NCBI RefSeq assembly: GCF_052857255.1
Contig: NC_135497.1
Coordinates: forward strand, 185,604,084-185,668,083
Origin: Amblyomma americanum
Taxonomy: Eukaryota > Arthropoda > Arachnida > Ixodida > Ixodidae
Length of the DNA stretch: 64,000 nt
Direction of reading: 5' to 3'
Part shown: positions 29,939 to 41,219 of the stretch, piece after piece
Numbering within the stretch: the stretch's first letter is position 1
Layout: the number at the start of each line of letters is the position of its first letter
Notes under the pieces: generated by a model
The model's database searches: none
Seen by the model: only the letters and a program-made list of their open reading frames with translations
What the model was told of the DNA's origin: nothing
Translations under genes and position numbers: made by a program

Positions 29939-32155
29939 TTAAGTACGTTGTGCTAATCGTCGCAGGCATCTAGCGTACGAGGGCGGTAGATTGCCGATGT
30001 TACGGTTGAGCGTCTGATCTGTTGTCTGGATAAACAGAGACTCCAGATATTGGCGTGACATCCAGTTTTTCTCACGGCCGATAATTGCCGCTTCTTCCCA
30101 AGCGATATCATGCTTCGTGTTTTCAACGTGTTCAGCCAGTGCGTTGGAACAAGCCTTCTTTTTCTTGACATCATTCTTGTGCTCATTCAGCCGTCTTTCA
30201 AAGTTTCCGCTTTCACCTATGTAGGAGTGATCGCAGTCTGAGCAGGGGATTTTATAAATTACTCCAGGAAACTTTTCCTTTTTTAGCTTGTCCTTTACGG
30301 ACACCAACTCGTGACGAAGCTTGTACGCAGGCACGTGAGCTATATGCACATCGTAGGTGCGAAAAATGCGGGCCAATGACTCGCTCACGCCTGGCACATA
30401 GGGTATTGCAGCTCGGGCACGGCAAGGTAGGCGAACGGGCTGAGCTGATCTCGTTGTCTGCTGTATCACAGCGTTCACGAAGTGCTGTGGGTAGCCACAA
30501 TTGTTGAGCTCGCGTCGCACTTGGCGTATGTCAGAGGCTTTTTCTCCGGGTTTCGAGCATATTCTTTCCGCACGACGGACGAGGGTAGAAACGACGGAGC
30601 GCTTATGGCACGTAGGATGGACTGAATTAAAGTGAAGGTATTGGCCTGTGTGCGTGTCCTTTCTGTACACCTTGAATGATAGGCGGTCATCACGTCGCTC
30701 CACCATGACGTCCAGAAAAGGAAGACGGCCAGAAATCTCCTCCTCGACGGTAAACTGGATGGAATCTTCCATGCTGTTCAAATGGTTCGTGAAAGCAGCC
30801 AAGGCATTCTTTTTGATTATGCAAAAGCAGTCATCAATGTACCACAGGAAGACCTTCGGGCGCGGCTCGAACGAAGCCAAAGCGCGGCTTTCCAGTGCTT
30901 CCATTGTGAGATTTGCGGTTGTGACCGAGATAGATGCTCCCATGGCAGTGCCATGAACCTGCTTGTAGACAGTGCCCCGAAAGATGAAGTACGTGTTCTT
31001 CAAGCAAAACTGCAGAAGCTTCAACAGGTCCGATGGATCGATGGGTGTCCTAGCACTCAGTCCGTCGTCGTCTCGAAGCGCTGAACGGCATACCTCCACC
31101 GCCAGATCCACGGGGACGCTGGTAAACAGTGATCTGACGTCAAATGACACCATTATCTCGTCGCTGTCAATCGTGATTTCGCGTATTTTTTCAGTAAAAT
31201 CAAAGGAGTTGCGTACGAAAGTCGGTCTCTTGCCAACGAGTGGCGAAAAAACTTTGTGCAAGTAGCCTGAAAGCCGGTACAAGGGAGAGCGGGTAAAATC
31301 CACTATTGGTCGCATTGGAACGCCTGGCTTGTGGATCTTCGGGAGGCCATATAAAGCAGGGGCAGATCCATTGTGGCAGAGGAGCGTGAAGTATAACGAC
31401 CTGTGCTGTGGTGGAACAAACTGGAAGACGTCTGTCAAAAGCCTTTGCAACTCTCGCTCTACATTGAGTGTAGGGTCCCGCTTGAGTCGCATGTACGTGC
31501 CATCATCCTCCAGAAGCTTCGTCATTTTCTCAACGTAGTCGCTGTGGTTTAGAATGACGGTGGCGTTGCCCTTCTCAGCAGGTAGGATTACGATATCCGT
31601 ATTGCTTTGCAGGCTCCTGACTGCATCACGCTCCTGAGCAAGGAGTGGGGTGGGGTGCCGATGTGGCAGCTTGGCGAGTATGCTGATCGCACGGGTACGA
31701 GCTTCTTCTCGGCGATTGTTTTCCACACGTCCCACAGCCTGTTCCACGGCACAGATGATTTTTCTTGCGTCCGGAGCCGCTCTCGTATTGAAGTTCAAAC
31801 CAAGCTCCAGAACGGCGAGCTCTGTTCGAGTAGGCCTATACGAAGACAGATTGTGGACGGTGGGGGTAGGTCTGTTGGCCGGACTCCTTTTACGGCCAGG
31901 TAGCAGTCTGATTAGCTTCTCTTTGTGTGTGCGCCCACGCTGACCAGACTGTAGACTAGCTACGAAGTTCGCGTGCAACTGGATGCTGACGAACTCGTTC
32001 GGACACTGGTGTTCAAGGCGGCGACGGGAAAAAAAGGCTTGGTTCTGAAGGTGCCTTATTGAGTCCTTGCACTCCAGGATTCTGGCTTGAAGCAACTGTC
32101 GTTTTGCTCTTGACACCACGCTATGACCGAAGGGCGTATCGACCGGTCGTAGCAA
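29939..32155 (-). CDS. Penelope-like element protein: reverse transcriptase plus GIY-YIG endonuclease
   Basis: The uninterrupted 738-codon frame has the order N-terminal basic region, reverse transcriptase, linker, GIY-YIG nuclease, which defines canonical Penelope-like elements. RT landmarks are ALYGLPKIHK, MRPIVDFTRSPLYRLSGYL, the catalytic WYIDD (YIDD near residues 439-442) and a GTAMGASISVTTANL block. The nuclease shows GVIYKIPC near 631 and SYIG near 644-647, with CSDC between. The first codon of the longest frame is TTG, and the frame continues upstream to a TGA near 32240 with no ATG. The natural N-terminus is therefore missing, and this copy is 5'-truncated at the palindrome centre. 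RT and nuclease would act together in target-primed insertion in the nucleus. Confidence 0.92.
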   Translation of the reverse strand: MLRPVDTPFGHSVVSRAKRQLLQARILECKDSIRHLQNQAFFSRRRLEHQCPNEFVSIQLHANFVASLQSGQRGRTHKEKLIRLLPGRKRSPANRPTPTVHNLSSYRPTRTELAVLELGLNFNTRAAPDARKIICAVEQAVGRVENNRREEARTRAISILAKLPHRHPTPLLAQERDAVRSLQSNTDIVILPAEKGNATVILNHSDYVEKMTKLLEDDGTYMRLKRDPTLNVERELQRLLTDVFQFVPPQHRSLYFTLLCHNGSAPALYGLPKIHKPGVPMRPIVDFTRSPLYRLSGYLHKVFSPLVGKRPTFVRNSFDFTEKIREITIDSDEIMVSFDVRSLFTSVPVDLAVEVCRSALRDDDGLSARTPIDPSDLLKLLQFCLKNTYFIFRGTVYKQVHGTAMGASISVTTANLTMEALESRALASFEPRPKVFLWYIDDCFCIIKKNALAAFTNHLNSMEDSIQFTVEEEISGRLPFLDVMVERRDDRLSFKVYRKDTHTGQYLHFNSVHPTCHKRSVVSTLVRRAERICSKPGEKASDIRQVRRELNNCGYPQHFVNAVIQQTTRSAQPVRLPCRARAAIPYVPGVSESLARIFRTYDVHIAHVPAYKLRHELVSVKDKLKKEKFPGVIYKIPCSDCDHSYIGESGNFERRLNEHKNDVKKKKACSNALAEHVENTKHDIAWEEAAIIGREKNWMSRQYLESLFIQTTDQTLNRNIGNLPPSYARCLRRLAQRT

Positions 32156-33063
32156 GCGGAGGGACCGCGGGGTTAGGTTCCTGGCTTTGCATATGAGGTT
32201 GAATTCTAGATTTGTGAGGTTTGCGGTTGTGACCGAGATTCAACCCCATATGCAAAGCCAGGAACCTAACCCCACGGTCCCTCCGCTTGCTACGACCGGT
32301 CGATACGCCCTTCGGTCATAGCGTGGTGTCAAGAGCAGAACGACAGTTGCTTCAAGCCAGAATCCTGGAGTGCAAGGACTCAATAAGGCACCTTCAGAAC
32401 CAAGCCTTTTTTTCCCGTCGCCGCCTTGAACACCAGTGTCCGAACGAGTTCGTCAGCATCCAGTTGCACGCGAACTTCGTAGCTAGTCTACAGTCTGGTC
32501 AGCGTGGGCGCACACACAAAGAGAAGCTAATCAGACTGCTACCTGGCCGTAAAGGGAGTCCGGCCAACAGACCTACCCCCACCGTCCACAATCTGTCTTC
32601 GTATAGGCCTACTCGAACAGAGCTCGCCGTTCTGGAGCTTGGTTTGAACTTCAATACGAGAGCGGCTCCGGACGCAAGAAAAATCATCTGTGCCGTGGAA
32701 CAGGCTGTGGGACGTGTGGAAAACAATCGCCAAGCTGCCACATCGGCACCCCACCCCACTCCTTGCTCAGGAGCGTGATGCAGTCAGGAGCCTGCAAAGC
32801 AATACGGATATCGTAATCCTACCTGCTGACAAGGGCAACGCCACCGTCATTCTAAACCACAGCGACTACGTTGAGAAAATGACGAAGCTTCTGGAGGATG
32901 ATGGCACGTACATGCGACTCAAGCGGGACCCTACACTCAAGGTAGAGCGAGAGTTGCAAAGGCTTTTGACAGACGTCTTCCAGTTTGTTCCACCACAGCA
33001 CAGGTAGTTATACTTCACGCTCCTCTGCCACAATGGATCTGCCCCTGCTTTATATGGCCTCCC
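31341..33063. repeat. Long inverted repeat made by two Penelope copies
   Basis: The left arm 31341-32204 (minus-strand copy) and right arm 32238-33063 (plus-strand copy) are near-identical in inverted orientation around a 33-nt spacer (32205-32237). The right arm lacks 38 nt relative to the left. A transcript crossing the centre would form a hairpin of more than 800 bp. Confidence 0.9.
32238..33063 (+). pseudogene. Truncated, mutated second copy of the Penelope-like element
   Basis: The copy shares its 5' limit (ATTCAACC) with the left copy and follows it through the N-terminal region into the RT domain. It stops at TATATGGCCTCCC, where unrelated sequence begins. A 38-nt deletion after AATCGCC (near 32733), flanked by CGCC in the intact copy, shifts the frame. 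A TCG to TAG change creates a stop at 33005-33007. Four amino-acid differences from the intact copy are visible elsewhere (for example RKRSP versus RKGSP). The RT catalytic residues and the nuclease are absent. Confidence 0.92.
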
Positions 33064-33065
33064 AA

Positions 33066-33313
33066 CGCCTCTAAATTATAAACTTTGGGCTTGGACGTCG
33101 CTCAAGTGCCACATGGGCTTTGAGGGACGCCGTAGGGCAGGACTCCAGACAAATTTAGACCACATGAGCTCGTTTGACGTGCGCTGGCATTTTACAGCAC
33201 CGGGGCGCTTTTGTATTCCGCCTCCACCGAAATACGACCGCTGCAGCCGGGATTGAACCCGGGACCCTGGAATCAGCAGCAGAGCGGCAAAGCCCCTGAG
33301 CCATCGCTGCGAG
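33066..33313 (-). repeat. Diverged tRNA-derived SINE
   Basis: The minus-strand head GCAGCGATGGCTCAGGGGC and the B box GGGTTCAATCC are followed by GCGGTCGTATTTCGGTGGAGG, GCCAGCGCACGT and a GCGTCCCTCAAAGCCCATG tail. This is the same architecture as the other SINEs in the window but with more divergence. It abuts the broken end of the second Penelope copy. Confidence 0.75.
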
Positions 33314-34830
33314 TAGTCAGTGCCTCTACCTCTGAGTAAAACCTCGTGTCGTTTGGCGCAAGAAACCGCACTGAAGCGACTGGCGGTCGTGTGGTATGAA
33401 GGGTTATAAGAAAATTGTTAAAGTTTTCTGTTCTTGGCGTTTTCTAGAGCGCATACTGCGCGTTTGCTCCAAACATTTTACTCTCTAGAAATGCCTGTGC
33501 ACTGTCGCGCTCGATGCACACTGAAAGAAATGAAGAAATATATATCATGATGTAATTAAGATTAAAGCCTCGCCTAATTTTAAAGCCAGCACTTTAGACC
33601 GAGCTGACACTGCATCGCTATTCCTTCGTATGGCATACGTCTCTCAATAAAATTTGGTGGTTATGCCTTTTAACGGATGTGCGCTGATGCTAAGTTTGTT
33701 TGAAGCGGGAAAGTGTTTCACGAAGTAAATGCAGTCTGGTGCACTTTTTTCAAAAACTGCGCTAGAAAACCAGCGCCAAAAGAAACTCTAGATCGAGGAT
33801 CAGCGCCGTCGACAGCGAACGTATAGAGCAGATCGCCACTGTAATTTCATAACAGCTGTTTGTATGGGATCGCTCATTTCGGCTAAGGCATGTGGTGCGC
33901 GCAAATAAAAGCGGAGCTTCACGTTACGTTGTAGAGCGTGAATACCTCTAGGCGTAGCCGTCCCGGACAAGAGGGCTCAGCAATGGTGCGCGTTGGTGGT
34001 ACGCATGCCGAGTTTCTATCGGAGACATACCGAAAGCCCTTTGCGGCGGTATAAATCGATAAGTATGTAGCTTTACGTATACAATTTATGGAAAAATTAT
34101 CCTTGCCATCTATGCATTGGTAGTTTTTGCCTAAGTAGTGATGACCTCTAGCTTTTGTTTTCAAATGTAGTAAACTTTGAACTTTGCATGCATAGCCAAC
34201 TTTTGTAACGTGTCACTGCTACGTGATGGTTGAGCGTAATTATTGTTTTTTTTTGGTGTGTGTATGGGTGTTTGTGCGTGGCGAGGGAGGGGGAAGGCCT
34301 GGCGGAGGGAAGATGAGGGCGAGCATTGGTTCTATAAAGACGGCGGAATAGACAAATCTAGTGTAGCAGTCTTCTCGCATTTTTTTTCCGGTTATAGGCT
34401 TTTTGGGAGAAAAAGAAAAAGAAAACAAAATACATCAGCTGTACAATTGGCGGTGTGAGATAGCGCGAAAGGTAAAGGACAGATCTGTTCTGTACTTCAC
34501 TTAGCTGACCATATTCTTTGGAAAATGCGCAGCAAAACCCAGACGCCAAAGGCGAGAAAAGCAATCCGAAGACCATCCTTCTCGCTCCGGCACTTCTAGA
34601 GTCCACAGCACGCGGATAAAAAAGACTGGGCGTAAAAACCAACAACTTGGATAAGAACGAACGAATTCATAATCTTGACGCATCGAAGCAGCTCTGTCGC
34701 CGCTCCGGCCATTTGAGCGGCAAGTCCAACAAACGCTTTCACCGCCTCTTTTTTTCTTTCTCCACTCTCGTATTTTGAGCGGAAAATGACGGCCCCTTTT
34801 TCAACGTATTTTTCCCTCCGATGTTCTCGT
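33314..34830. other. Unassigned DNA
   Basis: No supported gene or element. Confidence 0.5.
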
Positions 34831-36239
34831 CGAGTATCCCCCCCCCCCCCCCCCATTCCTGAAACCTTGTGTTTGCCCTCAGTATTTGCGCTTTTGTTTA
34901 CTCAGCTTTCTGGCCTTACGTGCGGTTCCACCGGGATTCCGCGTCTGGCGGAGCCTCCGGCCGCGCTACCGCGAAGCCGGGATGAAGTTCTAGACGACGG
35001 GAAGCCAGCGTCGATGCCCGGGAGCATTTTCTTCCTTTCGAGGAACAGCTTTTTCATTCCACGAGATCTCTCAGCGTCGGGGAAGGTTGTGTGATTCCTT
35101 TTTTTTCTCTCTCTCTCTATGTCTCCCTGCTCGCATTTCTTGGCGCTGAATGAAAAGAGCTGGGCCTCTTGTCTCATGCGCTGGCGACGAGCGAGCGCGT
35201 GGTCCAGCCGCCTTGCTGGCTGCGCACACCGCGCCGGAAAACCGCGTTCTTCTCAGCCTCCGTTCTGCTTCCAACTTTTCTCTTTGCTTTCGCGCCGCTT
35301 TCGGAAGCCGGAAAGCTTACCTCGCGATGCTCGGATGCCGGTGTCCCTGCTCTTTATACGGACGTATGTGTGGCGAGTGGCATTTCTAATGCATATGTGC
35401 GCGCTCGGGTGTCTGTTCGTGCTCGTATATGTGTGCGCGCGCGAGCATGCATGCCTTGATCGCGCGGCCGCCTTCTCCCACCTTGTTTCGGATTCGTCGC
35501 GCTCATGCGGAGGGCTTCGGTCGCTGCTGTGCTGTGTGTGGCAGTGATGCAATCCCTCTGTCTGGATCTCTCTCCGATGGGGCGCCGAAAATAACGCTCT
35601 TTCTGCCATGAGCGGGTCAGTGGGAGGCGGATGCAATCGGGCTCAGTCGCATATCTCCGGCGAATGCTTACCGAAGTGTATCGAACGAGTTAGTTACGCT
35701 TTGGTAAGCATTAACAGCATTGCCGGGCGCTTTGGTCTCGCCCTTATCTCCTCGCCTATTTTTTTAATCGGTGCCAACAACAGGTGCCAACCAGCAACGT
35801 GTTAGTCGTTCTTGTTCTGGTTGTGCTTCTGGCTGTGACCAGCACTGACACCGAAGCAGAAGTCGCTGGTGGTTTATTAGAAAAAAATTGTTGGCAGAAG
35901 TGAGTCACACCCTGGATCATTGAACGCTCTGAAAGCCTAATTGAACCCTGGTGCAAGCAGAAGTAATTCGTGTCGCTTTCAAAGAAGTGTGAAGGGCCGC
36001 ATACGGGAGGCCCCGGCATTGCTGAAAAGAACTAACCAGGCGACCAGTGCCCAAGACATTTTCCCTGCCTTCAAATTTATTGGCCCGACATGTCGGCGAA
36101 GACGGCGGCGGGCGATGCAGAAGACAGATGTGCAAAGACCGCCAGACGGCTAAAGAGGAGAGGCTGCGCGCGGTGCCCTACGCAGCCGCAGTCATCCCTG
36201 CGGTTTGCGCCGCGCTTCCCCCCCCCCCCCCCCCCCCCC
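34831..36239. other. GC-rich block with poly-C tracts
   Basis: This block is CpG-rich relative to its flanks, with C runs at 34839-34854 and near 36218-36241 and a (CT)n tract near 35106-35119. Overlapping long frames on both strands (for example 35119-35547) are explained by composition. It could be a promoter/5' UTR region, but no TATA/initiator pair or defended splice site was found. Confidence 0.35.
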
Positions 36240-37075
36240 CCACCGGCGCGCGAAGACGGGTTCGTTTGAGCGTTTGTGTGTGCAGGCCGACAGGCGACCA
36301 TACCAGCAGCGGACACGACGGGCTGCGTAATGGCTCGAGGTGGCGGAGGAGGTCGGCGGCTGGCGCCGGACGGACTGACTGCAGAGAAGCGTCGCCCTCC
36401 GAGGGACACCTGATCCCCTTCGACCCATCCCCAACGGCGCCATCGGCCTTCCCGTCGTAACAGCCGCGGATTCCTAGAAGTTTGGCGGGTGCCTTTGATC
36501 GGCTGTGTGAGCAGCGACGACGAAAAACCGTTGGGCGAGGATGACCCAGAGAGAGAGAGAGAGAGAAAGGGAATCTCCGGAGAGACGCGGCGGGGCCAAC
36601 GAGACAAAGGACAGGAGTCGAGCAGAGACGGGCGAGGCGAACGGACGCAAGATGTCGCGCTGGTCTATAGTCAGCGAAGCCGGACTTCAGCGTCCGTAGC
36701 AAACTGACCGCCAGCCGAAACGCCCAAGAGTCCTATGGCCTCGACCCGTCACAGCACCGCCAGCCGAGAGACGCCGGGAAGAGAGGCAGAGCCCGGGAGA
36801 GCCGAAGCAGCCGCGGCCCGCCGACACGAGACGATTGGAGTGGAGCCCCGACCTGCCGGACGGACAACCAGTTCTCCTAAAAGCCAGCGGTGAGCGGACC
36901 ACCAGTTACGCCTTCAGGCAGAGAAGAATAAATAATGTTTTGCCGGGTTACCGCCTTGTTGGCTCATTTCTCCTCGCTTCAGCAGGACCCGTAGATTTTG
37001 TGACTGACCCCCGACAGGTGGGAACGTCACAGAAGGAACAAAATTGGTTTGAGGCGGGGAACCCTTACAATCCAG
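36240..37075 (+). other. Possible solo LTR or retroelement terminal region
   Basis: The block is purine- and GC-rich with a (GA)n tract near 36548-36567 and a polyadenylation signal, AATAAATAATG, near 36928. A 150-bp U5-like stretch ends ...GGGGAACCCTTACA. The layout resembles the R-U5 end of an LTR, but no second LTR or clear target duplication was found. A gene 5' region is the main alternative. Confidence 0.25.
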
Positions 37076-37170
37076 GGGGGCTCGGTGGCTGATCACGAGG
37101 TAGTGGGTTCGATTGCGGTGGCGGCGGCAGTGGTCGAATTTTGACTAAAATGGGAATAAGGTCGTGTTCA
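37076..37170 (+). repeat. 3'-truncated SINE head
   Basis: GGGGGGCTCGGTGGCTGATCA (A-box region), GTAGTGGGTTCGATTGC (B box) and GTGGTCGAATTTTGAC match the first 90 bp of the SINE family at 47947 and 56136. The body is then lost. Confidence 0.7.
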
Positions 37171-37375
37171 AAAAAATCTGTACACCTTACAGCGAGTAGA
37201 CCGTCGTGAAATTTCGGTGGACATAAATATGTTTTTTTTTACTTCATTGAAGGGGGTCCTAAGGCCGATACACAGAAGGGCTTATATAAGCAGGCGTAAT
37301 TTGAAAACACGCTTTAAGGCATTAATTTGTTAACGCTTCCGTCCGGGGCCTTGAAGGACAACTTAAAAGGTTTAA

Positions 37376-37960
37376 GAATTTGAAGTTTGAAGTTTATTCA
37401 TTGGTTTGTCATAGAGGTGAAAAAAACGCAATAAGGCAGGAGCTAAACGCATAGCCTGACAGGTGCTCCAGAACCATCGAGCAGTAACGGCAGACAGGAT
37501 GCAATTTCACACATAACTAACAAGCACATACAATACATATCGTATAGACAGCAAACGTTGAAACTAAACAGAGCTCTGAGTGCTGAGTATAAAAGGGATA
37601 AGCGGTGTGAAACATGCCGGTGAAGCCTGCGATATCGTTTTGCGCTGGCTTTTGAAATAGTGGCATAGTTGCCGAATAAAGCGGCGTCAGCGTTCAGGCT
37701 TTTCTGCAGTGCACAGCGATTGGCAGATCCTCCGGTAATGACGTCACGTATGACGGCGCTGCGTTTCCTGCGAAGAAACGGTTGTTTCATGGTGAAAACC
37801 AACGCCATTGAAAGTGAAGCTCGCGAAGCATTGTTTGGCTGCATCGGACGGCGCGCAGCAGCACGGAGGCGAAGGCAGCAGACATCTGAAGTTTCGGCGA
37901 CAGTGACGTCACTACGAGTTTCCTTGTATTCTTCAACGCAGTGAGGAGAAGCCTGAACAT
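37376..37960 (-). repeat. Probable 3' end of a dispersed element
   Basis: The minus strand ends in AATGAATAAACTTCAAACTTC, a terminus of the kind seen in poly(A)-less LINEs. A 133-codon minus frame (37443-37844) covers the region but carries no motif. The 37860-37925 part, with GTGACGTCACT and CGAAACTTCAG, resembles interior sequence of the TTAAAGGGACACT-ended repeats. Confidence 0.3.
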
Positions 37961-40268
37961 CGTCGCGATTTTAATCGACGATTACGTTACCATTTTAAAT
38001 GCTAGTGTAAAAGTACTTTCCGTGCTTTAGCTAGAAGCTTCATAGATTCGAATTCTTGAATAACCTCGAATTCACAAAAAACCATTTCAGCTCCCATGGG
38101 GCAGCTAACTGGTATACATGCTGCTCATGCGTTCACAATAGCGTTCTGAAACAAATTAAACTTTATCTTTTACGATACAGAGAAAATTACATAGACCAGC
38201 TTAAGCTAAGCTCAATTATGCAACAATCGAGAGGTGCGCAAATAACTGAAGCAAGTGAATCAGCACAATTAGCAAATTAGCATGCTATACTGTTTTTTTC
38301 GGTGAGTCGCCTCCGGTGATAACCCACAAAGGAAACCAGTAGATCCTTGTTACATATTTATTCCATGAACGAAGAAGTCAATCACGAAAAGGAATTTAAG
38401 CAATAAGACCAACATCTGCATGACTCACTTAACTAAAAAACCATAAATAAGCACAGAGATGAAGATTCGCCCTTAAAAATGAGCTCAGATGTTGGGCCTG
38501 CCCTTTGGGCTATTCTAAGGGGCAGATTATAAAAATTTCCAGCGGTGAGAAATACCAGGAGTGTCCAGCGATGCGGATCCTAATCTGCCGAAGTGCTTCA
38601 TCTTCCGCTAAAGAAGTTCCTTGATAATTATGCTATAATTGAATGGAAAGCCATGAATGATCCTTCCTTTACTGATCAGCCAAAGGAGAGAACGAAAGAA
38701 CAAATCTTTCGGCAAGCTTATAGCAGGCGTGATGAAGAGGTTGTTTTGTCGCTCCTATCTGCATTGACAAACATACTTCCATGCTAAGAGAGAGATACAC
38801 GCTGCACAGAACTGTTGTTGCAATTCAAACGAAATAGGAGAGAGATGAAGAGAGAAAGCTGTTTTCAGGGTGAGGCCCCGTGCATAATTGAAGCTATTGA
38901 TCTACGGTCAATAGCTTCTCTGCTCACGACTCGTACGTGTGAGCGCGGTATGGCATCTGAACAAAACCGAGGCGTATAGCACATTCGCGTGCACTGAATA
39001 GCGTGCGGCCATTGCATTGTTCGTCAGTGGCACTAAGTGCCTTTACCTATCAGCGTTCCTTTCTACCGTCATAAAAGCGGCGTTACCTCGTGGCCTGCAG
39101 TTTGCGCAAAGGGGAAAGTGCCTCCTCTGCGTCTTGTCACTGCTGTCCGCTGTTCTCCCGTGGCCCTGCAGCACTGGGCACACAAAGAGCGGCGAAAGAG
39201 GACGAAAGCGTACCTGCGCTGCTTTGATTGGATCGAGAACTTCAAGGGCGGGCCGGGTCGTTTCACTTCCCTTCCATTAAAAAGGTGGCGTCACGCTATT
39301 ATTGCCGAATGGCAGCCATTAACGCGCTCTTTCTTAAACTTCTTTCCACGTGTTGCATCGAAGGCACTTGTTTCGGTCAGCTTAAATCTCCGTCGAACGA
39401 TATACGTATATTTCGCGAGAGGAAAGCAGAACTACTCCTACGAACGTCTTGACTCGAGTCCAGCCGCCTTCCTCTGAGTGCGGTTGGTACGTCCCGCGAA
39501 GTTAACAGGAGAATATTTTGTTACAATTGCAGCGCATCGATAGCATCCCTGATATGGCAGCAATCAGCGAGGCATGCCTACATGGTCATGAACGAACTGT
39601 GGATGCACTATTAAAAAAGCAAGAAAGCACGGAGGCTAACATAAGAGAAGTCAGGAACCGTTTCAGCTAAACAGTGCCGTCTTAGGCTATACTAACTGAA
39701 GCATGCAAATCTCGGTCGCACACATCTCTCCCGCAATGCGCGCGGCTTTGTACAGTCAGAAAACACAAGCAAAAATAGGCACAAAGAAGTGCGCAAATGA
39801 TCTCACGATCAATTGCTTTTCGAAGATATTTTCAATCATCCGTGCCGTTCGTTTCCAGTATCTTTTTGTTCGAGGGCAACTATGGTGCACAAGCATTTTT
39901 ACTTTCAGTGTGCTCCATGTATCACAAAAGTTGAGTTCAAGTGTTGCTGAACCTTATTGTTTGTCCCTAAGTGTTAATGTTTTCTACTTGTGCATTGCCT
40001 TCTCCTTAACATGCCACGTTAAACTGCCCCTGACGCCAGCTTTGACGGTGGGACAGTACTTCGAGCTGTCCTATGTCGTCAGCTCGCGGCACGGAATAGC
40101 ACGGTACGACACGTGAAAAAAACAAAAACACGCTTTTATGTTGTGGCAGACCAGTGCCTACCGGGCGATTTTTTTTTAACGGTAACACATTTCTACTTTA
40201 GAAGAGCAGGTGGGCTGTACAGCTTGGTGGGCATCATGTACGAGATATAGCTCAATAATTAGACGAAT
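37961..40268. other. Unassigned DNA
   Basis: No supported gene. A 146-codon plus frame at 39037-39477 is the longest and shows no recognisable domain. Confidence 0.45.
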
Positions 40269-40284
40269 AATTCACTAAAACTGT
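40269..40284. repeat. 16-bp target duplication, left copy
   Basis: AATTCACTAAAACTGT occurs here and again at 40450-40465, bracketing the foldback element exactly. Confidence 0.85.
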
Positions 40285-40449
40285 AACGAGGTAGTCATGT
40301 GGGCTAGTTGGTGTATTTCAGACATAAGTTCACCAGCGAAAGCACGAGACACGAAGAGAAGAACAACACAGGACAACGCTGGACAACGCGTTGCCCCGTG
40401 TTCTTCTTCTCCTGGTGTCTCGTGCATTCGCTGGTGAACTTATGTCTGA
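40285..40449 (+). mobile_element. 165-bp foldback (hairpin) element
   Basis: The element opens AACGAGGTAGTCATGTGGGCTAG. It consists mainly of two inverted arms of about 63 bp (40316-40378 and 40389-40451, the last two bases shared with the target duplication) with a centre of about 10 bp. Arm words include CAGACATAAGTTCACCAGCG and CACGAGACAC. About 90 percent of arm positions pair. There is no coding capacity. Flanking 16-bp direct repeats show that it inserted as a unit. Confidence 0.88.
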
Positions 40450-40465
40450 AATTCACTAAAACTGT

Positions 40466-41120
40466 CGCATCAGCTTTTTTTAACTTCAATTATCTGCGGC
40501 AAGATTATATTTCAGAATTAAAGACCGTCATCGTCGAAGGTGAGCCCACTTTTTTTTAATTTCCTTAATCGGCAATGCGGCTCAAAATATCGAACCTCGA
40601 AATACACATTTGAAAGTGTTGAGGTGGCGTTCCTGCATTACATATTTATAAAATGGCGTCGCTTCGCGTGGTATAAATCAAGGCAGCTTCCTCTGCATCA
40701 TCAAATACACTAACGGTGTCTGTATTCAGTACATAAAAAATGCCAGCGATGCCATTTTATAAATACTGCATCCGAGAAAGCCAACTCAACGAGATCTCAA
40801 ATGAGCACCTATGACGTTCGATATTTCGAATCGTGTTGCCAATTAAGAAAATTTAAAAACTGGGCTCACGTTTGTTAATGACTTCCCTAAATTTCGCAAT
40901 ATAAGCTTTCCGCCAATGAAATGAAAAAGAAAAGTTGTTTGGTCAAATTTAACTCATTTTTCGTTTAATTATTGAGCTCTATCACGTACATATTGTCCGC
41001 TTAGCTGTACAGTCCACCAACACAAACTGCACCAACGTACCTCAGGCAATTATCAAAATAAAATGTGTACACGCAAAAAATTCCGCCTGTATACCATCAA
41101 ATTCTATGTTTCTGTGCCAC

Positions 41121-41122
<2 letters not shown>
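40466..41122. other. Unassigned DNA
   Basis: No supported gene. Two stretches, near 40640-40680 and 40715-40765, share loosely inverted words (for example TTTATAAAATGGC and GCCATTTTATAAA), suggesting a small eroded palindromic element. Confidence 0.35.

Positions 41123-41215
<93 letters not shown>
41123..41215. repeat. (TA)n microsatellite
   Basis: About 46 uninterrupted TA units. Confidence 0.97.
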
Positions 41216-41219
<4 letters not shown>

